NCBI RefSeq assembly: GCF_001299635.1
Contig: NZ_JRHN01000055.1
Location: forward strand, 1-38,603
Origin: Clostridioides difficile
Lineage (GTDB): Bacteria; Bacillota; Clostridia; Peptostreptococcales; Peptostreptococcaceae
Direction: 5' to 3'
DNA: 38,603 bases
Shown here in pieces: positions 23,795 to 31,509 of this stretch; the stretch's first letter is position 1, and the number at the start of each line of letters is the position of its first letter. The notes under the pieces are model-generated. The model saw nothing but the letters and a program-made list of their open reading frames with translations, was not told the origin of the DNA and searched no databases. Position numbers and translations under genes: made by a program.

Positions 23795-25048
23795 TTAAGC
23801 AATCTTGTTATTCAAATTCTTATTTTCTTTTTTATTTATTTTATTTAGAGCATAAGTAGCAAATATACCTATAACTGCACACACTACAGATAAAATGAAT
23901 ATATAAGTATATCCTGTTTGTCCATATTTGTCTAACCAATTACCTGCTACAGTGTAATAAAATGCGTCTGGAGAAAATCCTATAAATGAAGCAAATCCAA
24001 CTACAGCTCCTGTAGTTTCTAAAGATATATTAGATTCTGAAACAGATGCAAAGTATATACCTCTAAATCCAAATAAGATTACACTTAGTATTATCATATT
24101 TATTACAGCTATCCATATAAATCCTGCTCCTTTAGGAATTACCAAGTAAGCAGCTGTACTTACTGTCATTAGTATAAATCCTACAAACATTACTCTTATA
24201 GATGAACCAACTTTATCTGTTATGACACCAGCAATAGGAGATGCTCCCATTTTTATAACATAAGTTCTAATTATTGATAGAGCTGAAACTAGAGTCATTG
24301 GCATTACATAAACTTCTGATAAATATGGGCTTAAATAAGTTAAACTTGAGAATACTAGATAAGTTGAAAATATTATAAGACCAATTAACCAAGCTTTTGG
24401 CATTGTAACTACTTTTAATAATGACTTAATACTTAGACCTTCATCTGATGCTCCAGTATCTTTTTTCTCTTCTACTAAGAAGAATAAAAGTATACCACAT
24501 ATTATAGATGCTGCAGAATATAACCATACTACATATTTGAATCCTATTGTTATTTCAGCAAATTTACCAAAGAAGTAAAGACCTATAAAAGAAATTAATG
24601 TACCTGATACACCTGATAATCCTTCATAAAAACCAAATATTCTACCTTGCTCTGATTCACTTCCTTGCATTCTAACAATTTTAACAGATGCTGAGAAGAA
24701 AGTTAATATTGTTGTGAATCCCCATAATACAAATATTAAAAGTATCATACTATATGATGGGAATGTTGAAAAATAAAACCCTAATAACCCTGAAGTGATT
24801 AAAGAAAAAGTTATCAGCTTTCTAACTGAGAATCTATCCGCAAACCATCCTCCTATAAAATAAGATACCATTCCTACTAATCCGTATAAACTCAATAAGT
24901 TCCCTATTTGTGTATGACTCAATGCTAAAGCTTGTTGCATTGGGTCATAAAATGATGATTTCATATATGGTAAACTATACATAGCTGTTGTTCCAAATGC
25001 CAATATGAATATTATTAGAAATCTTTTAACATTACTTTTGTTCTCCAT
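23795..25048 (-). CDS. MFS transporter
   Basis: This major facilitator superfamily carrier of 417 aa has 12 predicted helices. The loop 2-3 signature GGWFADRFSVRKLI (about 66-79) matches the MFS motif GxxxDRxxxR, and a second, weaker copy (AGVITDKVGSSIRV) follows helix 8. A long loop near 190-210 joins the two halves. The substrate cannot be told from the sequence. It lies 49 bp downstream of the PLP enzyme gene and shares the MerR-type promoter, so import of that enzyme's substrate or export of its product is the likely job. Confidence 0.88.
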   Translation of the reverse strand: MENKSNVKRFLIIFILAFGTTAMYSLPYMKSSFYDPMQQALALSHTQIGNLLSLYGLVGMVSYFIGGWFADRFSVRKLITFSLITSGLLGFYFSTFPSYSMILLIFVLWGFTTILTFFSASVKIVRMQGSESEQGRIFGFYEGLSGVSGTLISFIGLYFFGKFAEITIGFKYVVWLYSAASIICGILLFFLVEEKKDTGASDEGLSIKSLLKVVTMPKAWLIGLIIFSTYLVFSSLTYLSPYLSEVYVMPMTLVSALSIIRTYVIKMGASPIAGVITDKVGSSIRVMFVGFILMTVSTAAYLVIPKGAGFIWIAVINMIILSVILFGFRGIYFASVSESNISLETTGAVVGFASFIGFSPDAFYYTVAGNWLDKYGQTGYTYIFILSVVCAVIGIFATYALNKINKKENKNLNNKIA

Positions 25049-25097
25049 TGATTTTCTCTCCTTAAAATTTTTTATTTATAAATTTATGCATGTAATT

Positions 25098-26252
25098 TTA
25101 TTTTAATTTTTCGATTGCTTGTTTAAAATCATTTATTATGTCATTTGAAGATTCTAATCCTACAGCTATTCTTATTAGATTCTCTCCATTCATTTGAACT
25201 AATGTATGCTCTTCTCCTAAACTTGTTGCTATTGTTGCAAGTTCTAAAGAGTTCATTAATCTTCTACTAGCTTGGTCTCTTGTCAAACCATTGATACCAT
25301 CTTTTAGTTTAAATGAGACTACTCCTCCACCTAAACCGTTCATCTGAGTTTTACAAAGTTCATATTGAGGATGAGATTTTAGTGCTGGATATTTTACTAA
25401 TTCTACACTTTCTTCCTGCTCTAAAAACTCTGCTACTGCTAATCCATTTTCACAGTGCTTTTTCATTCTCATATCTAACGTTTTCATACCTCTTAGAATC
25501 ATCCATGCACTCATTGGTGGTAAAGATGCTCCTGTAAAACAACATAAACTTGGCCATCTAACTAAATCTATTAATTCTTTTGAACCTGCTACTGATCCTC
25601 CTAAAGTATCTCCATGTCCATTTATAAATTTAGTAAGACTATGTATTACTAAGTCTGCACCTAGATCTATTGGTCTTTGTATAATTGGTGTACCAAAAGT
25701 ACTGTCAACTATAGCTAAACTCTTATTTTCATGAGCAATTTCTGCTATTGCTTTTATATCTACTAAATCTAAAGATGGATTTAAAGGACTTTCTATATAA
25801 ACTATCTTAGTGTTTGGTTTCATTGCATCTTTTATATTTTGTAGATTTACTGCATCTACAAATGTAACTTCCACTCCAAATTTAGATAATAATTCAGACA
25901 TAAATAATTTAGTGTGTGAAAATATACCATCTGAACTAACTATATGGTCTCCACTTTTTACTAATGCTAAGATAGTAGATGTTATTGCTCCCATGCCTGA
26001 TGTACTAGATATAGCACTTTCTGCATTTTCAAGCATAGCTAATTTAGTCTCTAACTCTGTAAGTGTAGGATTACATTCTCTCGTATATACATATCCCCAT
26101 GTCATGCATAACTCTTCAAAATGCTCTACTGTTTTTGCTGCAAATGTTGCTGTTTGGCATATTGGTGTAGCTAATGCCCCTGTCGTTGGGTCTGCACTAT
26201 GTCCCCAATGTATTATTTTTGTCTCCAAATCTTGATTAATATTATTGCTCAT
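25098..26252 (-). CDS. Atypical Cys/Met-metabolism PLP-dependent enzyme (methionine gamma-lyase fold)
   Basis: This 384-aa fold-type I PLP enzyme belongs to the cystathionine gamma-synthase/methionine gamma-lyase family. Kept features are YTRECNPT (near 55; Tyr and Arg that hold the phosphate of the neighbouring subunit), SGMGAITST, the PLP-pyridine Asp in IVDSTFGTP, the Schiff-base Lys in HSLTKFINGHGD, and the carboxylate Arg in LIRIAVGLE. Two parts differ. The place of the catalytic Tyr114 of Pseudomonas methionine gamma-lyase (LYGCT) reads IFSHT, so Tyr is Phe. The C-terminal loop that normally carries MTH...P.ER..GI is absent, MNG joining LGEEHTLVQ directly to ENLIR. Standard gamma-lyase activity is therefore doubtful. 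A strong GGAGG precedes the ATG. Confidence 0.85.
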   Translation of the reverse strand: MSNNINQDLETKIIHWGHSADPTTGALATPICQTATFAAKTVEHFEELCMTWGYVYTRECNPTLTELETKLAMLENAESAISSTSGMGAITSTILALVKSGDHIVSSDGIFSHTKLFMSELLSKFGVEVTFVDAVNLQNIKDAMKPNTKIVYIESPLNPSLDLVDIKAIAEIAHENKSLAIVDSTFGTPIIQRPIDLGADLVIHSLTKFINGHGDTLGGSVAGSKELIDLVRWPSLCCFTGASLPPMSAWMILRGMKTLDMRMKKHCENGLAVAEFLEQEESVELVKYPALKSHPQYELCKTQMNGLGGGVVSFKLKDGINGLTRDQASRRLMNSLELATIATSLGEEHTLVQMNGENLIRIAVGLESSNDIINDFKQAIEKLK

Positions 26253-26406
26253 TTTAATTCCCTCCTGGTTTGACTTATTTATACAACGTTTTCCCTGCCA
26301 AATTTCACCAATTTGACTTAATCTTAATACAAATTTTTTAAGTATACTTTTATATTTGTTATAATTTCTAAAAATCTGACATTTATTTTGTCTTTTTACA
26401 GTTCTA

Positions 26407-26437
26407 ATTATAAACTCTATAGTAACTATAGAGTCAA
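26407..26437 (-). promoter_or_regulatory. MerR-type promoter with 19-bp palindromic spacer
   Basis: On the minus strand TTGACT (26432-26437) and TATAAT (26407-26412) are separated by 19 bp instead of 17. A perfect 10+1+10 palindrome (ACTCTATAGT, A, ACTATAGAGT in plus-strand reading, 26414-26434) fills the spacer. This is the classical layout bound by MerR-family regulators, which twist the overlong spacer to activate. It serves the PLP-enzyme/MFS operon with a leader of about 150 nt. Confidence 0.8.
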
Positions 26438-26481
26438 TATGTTTTTGATATTTTTTTTACAATGTTTAAAATATTTAGCAC

Positions 26482-26535
26482 AAAAATAGGTATACCTTAG
26501 AATAACTAGTGTCACTCTAAGATATACCTATTTTT
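26482..26535. terminator. Long-stem bidirectional terminator
   Basis: A stem of about 20 bp with one mismatch (AAAAATAGGTATA...CTTAGA against TCTAAG...TATACCTATTTTT) with a 14-nt loop is flanked by A and T runs. It lies between the PLP operon promoter and the recombinase gene and could stop leftward transcripts from the recombinase side. Confidence 0.75.
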
Positions 26536-26816
26536 ATATTGTATTTTAAATAATTACATAAATCATTAATTTTTTATGTAACACATAAATTTTTAAAGAT
26601 TTATTACCTCTTTATAGATATACTACAGTTAAATATTTTAATATTACTTAATATTTTTAATCAGTCATACCCTGATAATAAAATTATATAATATAAAAAA
26701 TAACTTACAAAAACTTTAAGAATCTTTTATGCATTACAGCTGAAAATAAGATTAGTTAGAAGTATAAATATCTTTAGTTTATTTATACCTCTAATTTTTC
26801 ATAAATTACACCTCTA
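26536..26816. other. A+T-rich intergenic stretch without a recognisable gene
   Basis: The whole gap between the PLP enzyme and the recombinase is 564 bp. Apart from the promoter and terminator listed above, I see only A+T-rich sequence and one 9-bp inverted repeat (GTATAAATA 26762-26770, TATTTATAC 26780-26788) downstream of the recombinase stop. There is no convincing ORF or RNA gene. Confidence 0.5.
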
Positions 26817-27389
26817 TTATATTGATTTCTTTGCACGAATAAGTGTACTTTTAGAGATGCCAGTCATCTTCACAACCTCTCTATATGGCTTAGAGTTTAA
26901 TAAACCTAATGCATATTGTATCTGTTGATTACTGTATTTCTTTGGTCTACCATCTTTAAAATCCTTTTTCTTTCTAGCAAATTCTTTACCTAATTGAGTA
27001 CGCTCTATTATCATATTTCTTTCAAGCTCTGCAACTGCAAGCAACGTAGTTAGAAAGAATTTTCCCATTGAAGTATTTTCTAAGAGTCCTATGTTTAAAA
27101 TGTGAACACTCACTTCTTTAGCAAACAATCCCTCTATTAATTGTATTCCTTCTGATGTACTCCTAGCTAGTCTATCTAATTTAGTTGCAACAAGTAAATC
27201 GCCCTTTTTTAAAGATGATATAACTTTTTCAAACTTAGGTCTATTTGTAGTAGTACCTGTATAAGTTTCTTTTATTATCTTAGCATCATTATATTTACTC
27301 AATATTTCCTGTTGTTGCTGATACAGACTATTGTTATCTGTTTGATTTTTTGTGCTTACACGACAATATCCATATATAATAATAATCAC
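26817..27389 (-). CDS. Serine site-specific recombinase (resolvase/invertase family)
   Basis: This small serine recombinase of about 190 aa cuts and rejoins DNA through a phosphoserine bond. The catalytic domain (about 1-140) shows YGYCRVSTKNQ with the nucleophilic Ser12, the LVATKLDRLARS segment near 65-76 with the conserved Arg residues, and AVAELERNMIIERTQ near 112-126. A linker GRPKKYS and a short C-terminal helix-turn-helix (YREVVKMTGISKSTLIRAKK) follow, as in Tn3-type resolvases. The first codon is doubtful: the GTG at 27389 directly abuts AGGA, so an ATT or other rare codon a few residues in may be used. No transposase is nearby. The repeats at 27473-27537 may be its target. Confidence 0.85.
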   Translation of the reverse strand: MIIIIYGYCRVSTKNQTDNNSLYQQQQEILSKYNDAKIIKETYTGTTTNRPKFEKVISSLKKGDLLVATKLDRLARSTSEGIQLIEGLFAKEVSVHILNIGLLENTSMGKFFLTTLLAVAELERNMIIERTQLGKEFARKKKDFKDGRPKKYSNQQIQYALGLLNSKPYREVVKMTGISKSTLIRAKKSI

Positions 27390-27472
27390 TTCCTAACATA
27401 AAGATTTAGTACAGAAGTTGCCTAGAGGCTTGTATCTAATCATCTTTATCCATTTTACTAAAATGGTTTTTT

Positions 27473-27537
27473 GGTGTCAATACTGTTAACTTTTGACACC
27501 ATAATAATTCCTTTATAATTTGTTTGACTCTGTCAAA
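27473..27537. repeat. Cluster of TGTCAA inverted repeats, possible res site
   Basis: GGTGTCAA (27473-27480) and TTGACACC (27493-27500) form a 28-bp site with 8-bp arms. A second, tighter pair TTTGAC/GTCAAA (27523-27537) follows. The half-sites read TGTCAATA, TGTCAAAA, TGTCAAAA and GTCAAACA, similar to the TGTC-type arms of Tn3/gamma-delta resolvase sites, and they lie directly upstream of the recombinase gene. Confidence 0.5.
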
Positions 27538-27588
27538 ATTTACCAATATAATGAAATTAATGAGTTTATACAAATTGGAGGAAATAAT

Positions 27589-27816
27589 ATGAATAGTCTG
27601 TTAAAAGAAGCAATAGATGAATTAAAAAACATCAATTGTGGAGAAGTTTTTTTATTAAAAGAATTGTTCAAAGGCTATGAATGGAACAGGTTGGAGATGA
27701 ATATCAGATTAAAATTAGGAAAGCTCTTTTTATATGAAGTGGTAAGTAATCCCAATTTAGATGTAGAGGTCATCAATAAAAACTCTGCTTATCAGCAAAT
27801 GTATAAAAAAAAATAG
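27589..27816 (+). CDS. DUF1413 domain protein
   Basis: This 75-aa protein is built almost wholly of a DUF1413 domain: LLKEAIDELKNINCGEVFLL followed by KELFKGYEWNRLEMNIRLKLGKLF. Proteins like this occur on plasmids, phages and integrated elements of Firmicutes; their function is unknown to me. The frame is open back to 27520, but a perfect GGAGG lies seven bases before the ATG at 27589. It is transcribed away from the recombinase gene, with the repeat cluster between them, an arrangement typical of a small mobile-element remnant. Confidence 0.75.
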   Translation: MNSLLKEAIDELKNINCGEVFLLKELFKGYEWNRLEMNIRLKLGKLFLYEVVSNPNLDVEVINKNSAYQQMYKKK

Positions 27817-27970
27817 TGACTTAAATGTATATAATAATATAAACCTCTTGTTGATTCAAAAGTTAAAACTTTTAATACAAAACAATCGTGCTATTTTAAA
27901 TATTTATCAATATGTCTAAATTTATATAATTAACACATATAAATAGTACAGTTTAAATCACATTATTTAA

Positions 27971-28037
27971 GATAGATAAATCTTAACCCTACTCCAGTAT
28001 AAATACTAAAATAGGGCTCAGAATTATCTATATTTTT
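27971..28037 (+). terminator. Complex hairpin, possible terminator of the DUF1413 gene
   Basis: ATAGATAA (27972-27979) can pair with TTATCTAT (28024-28031), and CCCTA with TAGGG inside it, followed on the plus strand by ATTTTTATA. It lies 150 bp beyond the DUF1413 stop and right at the end of the opposing gene. I see nothing else in 27817-27970. Confidence 0.4.
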
Positions 28038-28779
28038 ATACTATAAAATGTTTCGATTTTCCTCTTGATTGAACATATATATCTGGAGAAATACAATAGA
28101 AACGTGAATTTATAAAATTGCCAAAATCAGAAAATTTCATCTCAAACTTAGGTATCCCGAAGCTTTCAGGTGCTATTTCATCGACTCCAAAATAGATAAC
28201 GATTCCATCATCTGTAAGATAAAAAGCTTGGTCTTCAGGTATAACCAATTCTACATTAGAATAATACATATCTCTATTTTCATTTATTTGAGACTTTATA
28301 TAATCAGTTATTATATTTATATAATCAGTCCCATCTCTAAAAATATCACCAATTAAAAGTTCTTTTCCAGTTGTCAAATCTATGTTGTAATTATTCAATG
28401 TATTATATTTAGGCCCAGCATTATTAGCAAATCCCATAAGGCTTAATATCATACTTAGTACATAATTTTTATTAAAAGTAACTGCATAACTAGTTGATAC
28501 CCAGTAACTTTGTTTTGGAAGTGAATTTTGAGAAGCTGCATTATTATACTCTTGTTCTTCTTCCTTTAAGCCATTTTTAAAATTGTTTACAGTCATTCTT
28601 ACAGCGTTGTTTATATTATTTAAAATAGCTGGATTTACGAAAGTAGATTGATTTCTGATATTGTATATAATCGGATACTTTACATCATAAGAAAAATACT
28701 TACTTCTTTCAAAGTCTTCATTAAATTGCACATATAATATATTATATGTACAAGTATTTGTAGATTGATTATTTTCCAT
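28036..28779 (-). CDS. DUF4163/DUF3298 domain protein without export signal
   Basis: This 247-aa protein has two halves. Residues about 20-110 look like DUF4163 (PdaC-type; YPIIYNIRNQ, then NAVRMTVNNFKNGL). About 125-240 look like DUF3298 (IDLTTGKELLIGDIFRDGTDYINII, in two pieces, then YLTDDGIVIYFGVDEIAPESFGIPKFEMKF). This pair is usually found outside the membrane, for example in the lysozyme-sensing part of anti-sigma factor RsiV. Here I see neither a signal peptide nor a membrane helix, so the location is unclear. GGAGG precedes the ATG. It is a single-gene unit with no neighbouring sigma factor, so I assign no function. Confidence 0.75.
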   Translation of the reverse strand: MENNQSTNTCTYNILYVQFNEDFERSKYFSYDVKYPIIYNIRNQSTFVNPAILNNINNAVRMTVNNFKNGLKEEEQEYNNAASQNSLPKQSYWVSTSYAVTFNKNYVLSMILSLMGFANNAGPKYNTLNNYNIDLTTGKELLIGDIFRDGTDYINIITDYIKSQINENRDMYYSNVELVIPEDQAFYLTDDGIVIYFGVDEIAPESFGIPKFEMKFSDFGNFINSRFYCISPDIYVQSRGKSKHFIV

Positions 28780-28901
28780 TAAAATCCTCCCCCTTTTATT
28801 AAAAAAATCAGATACAATATAATATGCTTAAAACAGTAATAATGTTAATAGTAAATGTAAAGAATAGAAAGTATCTAAAACAGCAAAAAATGACTAATTT
28901 T

Positions 28902-28911
28902 GTGGTATAAT
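28902..28911 (+). promoter_or_regulatory. Extended -10 promoter of the methyltransferase operon
   Basis: TGG followed by TATAAT (28906-28911) gives an extended -10 element without a clear -35. The predicted start near 28918 leaves a leader of about 30 nt ending in the ribosome site AGGAGG. Confidence 0.6.
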
Positions 28912-28947
28912 ACATAGGATTGAGAGTTATTTTATAGGAGGAAAGAT

Positions 28948-29820
28948 ATGTTATTATTAGCAGATAAATGGAAAGATTATGAACTTATAGATATGGGAAA
29001 TGGAGAAAAATTAGAACGTTGGGGTAATTATGTACTTAGAAGGCCAGACCCACAAGTTGTATGGCCAATGGAATCTGAATGGGCATTATGGAAAAACCCT
29101 CATGGACATTATCATAGAAGTAATAAAGGTGGGGGGCAATGGGAACACAAAAAAAGATACCCTGAACAATGGACTATAAATTATAAAAATTTAAAGTTTC
29201 ACATTAAACCAACTGGATTTAAACATACTGGATTATTTCCAGAACAAGCAGCCAATTGGGATTGGATGATAGACAAAATAAAGAAAGCTGACAGACCTAT
29301 AAAAGTATTAAATCTATTTGCATATACAGGTGGGGCTACAGTAGCTTGTGCATCTGCTGGTGCAGAAGTATGCCATGTTGACGCAGCAAAAGGTATGGTT
29401 AATTGGGCAAAAGAAAACATAGAGTTATCTGGTCTTAAAAATCAAACAGTAAGATTTATAGTGGATGATGTTGTAAAGTTTGTTGAAAGAGAAATAAGAA
29501 GAGGGAAAAAATATGATGCGATAATAATGGACCCACCTTCTTATGGAAGAGGTCCTAAAGGAGAAGTATGGCAAATAGAAGAAAAATTATATAGTTTTGT
29601 AGACTTATGTATGGGAGTTTTATCAGATGACCCATTATTTTTCTTGATTAATTCTTATACAACAGGCTTTTCTTCAATAGTTCTTGAAAATGTACTATCT
29701 ACAACAATAGGCAAAAAAGCAAATGCAGGAGATATATATGGTGGAGAATTAGGAATACCAGCTTCTAGAGATGGTAAGATACTTCCTTGTGGTATATTTG
29801 GAAGATGGGAGAAAAAGTAA
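28948..29820 (+). CDS. Class I SAM-dependent methyltransferase, RlmI/RlmK-like
   Basis: This is a predicted rRNA-type methyltransferase of 290 aa. An N-terminal region of about 110 residues (rich in Trp and His; WPMESEWALWKNPHGHYHR) precedes a Rossmann-like domain. That domain has the SAM loop VLNLFAYTGGATVACASAGAEV (two parts, near 115-137), the acidic residue of motif II in HVDAAKGMVNWAKENIELSG, and the catalytic-type motif IIMDPPSYGRGPKGEVW near 190-206, where DPPSYG is common to RlmI/RlmK-like 5-methylcytosine and N-methyl enzymes. The PUA domain of RlmI is not evident. It starts the plus-strand operon; its TAA stop shares an A with the next ATG. Confidence 0.87.
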   Translation: MLLLADKWKDYELIDMGNGEKLERWGNYVLRRPDPQVVWPMESEWALWKNPHGHYHRSNKGGGQWEHKKRYPEQWTINYKNLKFHIKPTGFKHTGLFPEQAANWDWMIDKIKKADRPIKVLNLFAYTGGATVACASAGAEVCHVDAAKGMVNWAKENIELSGLKNQTVRFIVDDVVKFVEREIRRGKKYDAIIMDPPSYGRGPKGEVWQIEEKLYSFVDLCMGVLSDDPLFFLINSYTTGFSSIVLENVLSTTIGKKANAGDIYGGELGIPASRDGKILPCGIFGRWEKK

Positions 29821-30485
29821 TGATAAGAGTCATATATGAAGATAACCATTTACTCGTTGTAGAAAAACCAGTTAATATATTATCTCAAGGAGATGATACT
29901 AATGATAAAGATATGGTAAATCTTTTAAAAGACTATATAAAAAAAAAGTATAACAAACCTGGAAATGTATATATTGGTTTAATACATAGATTAGATAGAC
30001 CAGTAGGTGGAGTTATGGTTTTTGCAAAGACATCAAAAGCAGCATCAAGATTGTCTGAACAAGTAAGAAATAAGACCTTTAATAAAACTTATCTCGCTAT
30101 TATACATGGCAATATGAAATCTGGTAAAGATACATTAAAAGATTTTTTATATAAGAATAAAAAGACTAATATGGTAACTGTAGTGAAAAAAAATCATAAA
30201 GATGCCAAAGAAGCTGAACTTGACTATAAGATATTAAACTTTAAAGAAAACCTAAGCTTGGTTCAAGTAAACTTGAAAACTGGTCGTTCTCATCAAATAA
30301 GAGTTCAATTTTCAAGCAGAAAACATCCATTATATGGAGACCAAAGGTATGGTAAAGAAATAAATAAAGTTGGACAACAAATAGCTCTTTGGTCTAATAA
30401 AATAGAACTCTACCATCCTACTACAAAAGAAAAAATGGAATTTACATGTAATACGCCTGATAAATATCCATGGAATATATTTTAA
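29820..30485 (+). CDS. RluA-family pseudouridine synthase
   Basis: This enzyme isomerises uridine to pseudouridine in rRNA or tRNA. The 221-aa protein lacks an S4 domain and shows the RluA set: YEDNHLLVVEKPVNILSQ (6-23), the catalytic Asp59 in LIHRLDRPVGGVMVFAKTS (54-72), TYLAIIHGN, and LKTGRSHQIRVQFSSRKHPLYGD (two stretches, about 163-185). The nucleotide specificity (RluA, RluC, TruC type) cannot be told by eye. The start ATG at 29820 overlaps the preceding TAA by one base, with GGGAG inside the methyltransferase gene eight bases upstream, so the two are coupled. Both act on RNA, which makes joint rRNA modification a fair inference. Confidence 0.92.
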   Translation: MIRVIYEDNHLLVVEKPVNILSQGDDTNDKDMVNLLKDYIKKKYNKPGNVYIGLIHRLDRPVGGVMVFAKTSKAASRLSEQVRNKTFNKTYLAIIHGNMKSGKDTLKDFLYKNKKTNMVTVVKKNHKDAKEAELDYKILNFKENLSLVQVNLKTGRSHQIRVQFSSRKHPLYGDQRYGKEINKVGQQIALWSNKIELYHPTTKEKMEFTCNTPDKYPWNIF

Positions 30486-30505
30486 ATCTCAAATGAGGTG
30501 ATTGT

Positions 30506-31363
30506 ATGAGTAAAAAGTTTTCAATAGGAGAGATGTCAAAGCTTCATAAAATAAGTATACAGACACTAAGATACTATGACCAAATAGACTTATTTAAACC
30601 TGTTCATGTTGATCAAGAAAGCAATTACAGATATTACTCAATTGACCAATTTTCACAATTAGATATTATAAAATACTTAAAATATCTAGGTATGCCTTTA
30701 AAGGAAATTAAATCAAAACTTGATGAAAATAATGAAGAAATTCTAAAACTGCTAACTAATAAAATTAATATAGTGGACGAGAAAATTAAAGAATTAGAAC
30801 TTATAAAAAAAGTGCTAAGTACTAAGAAAGAAACAATGGAAAAAGGTATGAAAGTAGATGATGTTAATAAAATAGTTAGAAAACATATTCCAAGAAGAAG
30901 TATATTATCTATAGAATATGAAGAAGGGTTAAGTAGTGAAGAAACTATGGAACTTTCAAGAAGACAAATAGCGAATATATTAGAAGATAATATATCTGTA
31001 TTTTATGGTGGCGTAAGTGGGCTTGTATCTATAGATAAATTTTTAAAGGAAGATAAAGTCATTTATGACAATAGCTTTGTTACAGTTGAAAGAGATTTAT
31101 TTGATACAAAATCGCAAAAATATATAACAGAAATTTCAGCTGGCGATTTCATCTGTATGACCTATAAGGGACCTTACAAAGAAAATTATACTGCTTTTAA
31201 GAAATTAGTTGATTATGTTGAGTATAAAAGAATACCTATTGAAAATTATATATATGAAATACCTATAATAGACCCTTTATCTACAAACAATGAAGAAGAA
31301 CTTCTAACTGAAATTCAGATACAAGTTAAAAAGAGAGAAATTGACTTAAGATGTCTAGTTTAA
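30506..31363 (+). CDS. MerR-family regulator with GyrI-like effector domain (BmrR type)
   Basis: This transcription activator/repressor has 285 aa. The MerR winged helix (about 4-75) reads FSIGEMSKLHKISIQTLRYYDQIDLF, then NYRYYSIDQF. A dimerising coiled coil (about 78-118) leads to a C-terminal GyrI-like ligand-binding domain (about 125-280) as in BmrR, which usually senses bulky cationic drugs. MTYKGPYKENYTAFKKLVDYV near 215-236 is a typical GyrI-like segment. It lies 20 bp after the pseudouridine synthase gene with GAGGTG before the ATG, so it is co-transcribed. No MerR-type spacer is visible in front of this operon. The only such site in the window is at 26407-26437. Confidence 0.88.
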   Translation: MSKKFSIGEMSKLHKISIQTLRYYDQIDLFKPVHVDQESNYRYYSIDQFSQLDIIKYLKYLGMPLKEIKSKLDENNEEILKLLTNKINIVDEKIKELELIKKVLSTKKETMEKGMKVDDVNKIVRKHIPRRSILSIEYEEGLSSEETMELSRRQIANILEDNISVFYGGVSGLVSIDKFLKEDKVIYDNSFVTVERDLFDTKSQKYITEISAGDFICMTYKGPYKENYTAFKKLVDYVEYKRIPIENYIYEIPIIDPLSTNNEEELLTEIQIQVKKREIDLRCLV

Positions 31364-31390
31364 TTGACTTTTCTCAGTAAGTTTTTTAAG

Positions 31391-31434
31391 AAAATAGGAG
31401 GGGATGTAGCTAACGCCAATTCCCTCCTATTTTT
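31391..31434. terminator. Bidirectional terminator between convergent genes
   Basis: AAAATAGGAGGG (31391-31402) pairs with CCCTCCTATTTT (31422-31433), with T runs available on both strands. It ends the MerR operon from the left and the ABC permease gene from the right. Confidence 0.85.
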
Positions 31435-31509
31435 AGTATAAATTACTATTCTTTTATTATGTGCCATCTCTTAGAATTATTTTTCTATAAAATTAAAATA
31501 TATCTTAAA

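Noticed and set aside
25810-26235. Plus-strand ORF of 141 aa
   Set aside because: It is the antisense shadow of the PLP enzyme N-terminal half.
27450-27472. Plus-strand terminator-like hairpin (CCATTTT/AAAATGG followed by TTTTTT)
   Set aside because: No plus-strand gene ends before it, and the stem is only A+T-rich plus two G-C pairs. It may be part of the recombinase target region, but I cannot support a terminator.
27473-27500. Invertible DNA switch flanked by inverted repeats, as known from C. difficile
   Set aside because: The arms are only 8 bp and 12 bp apart, too short and too close to bound an invertible segment. A recombinase binding site fits better.
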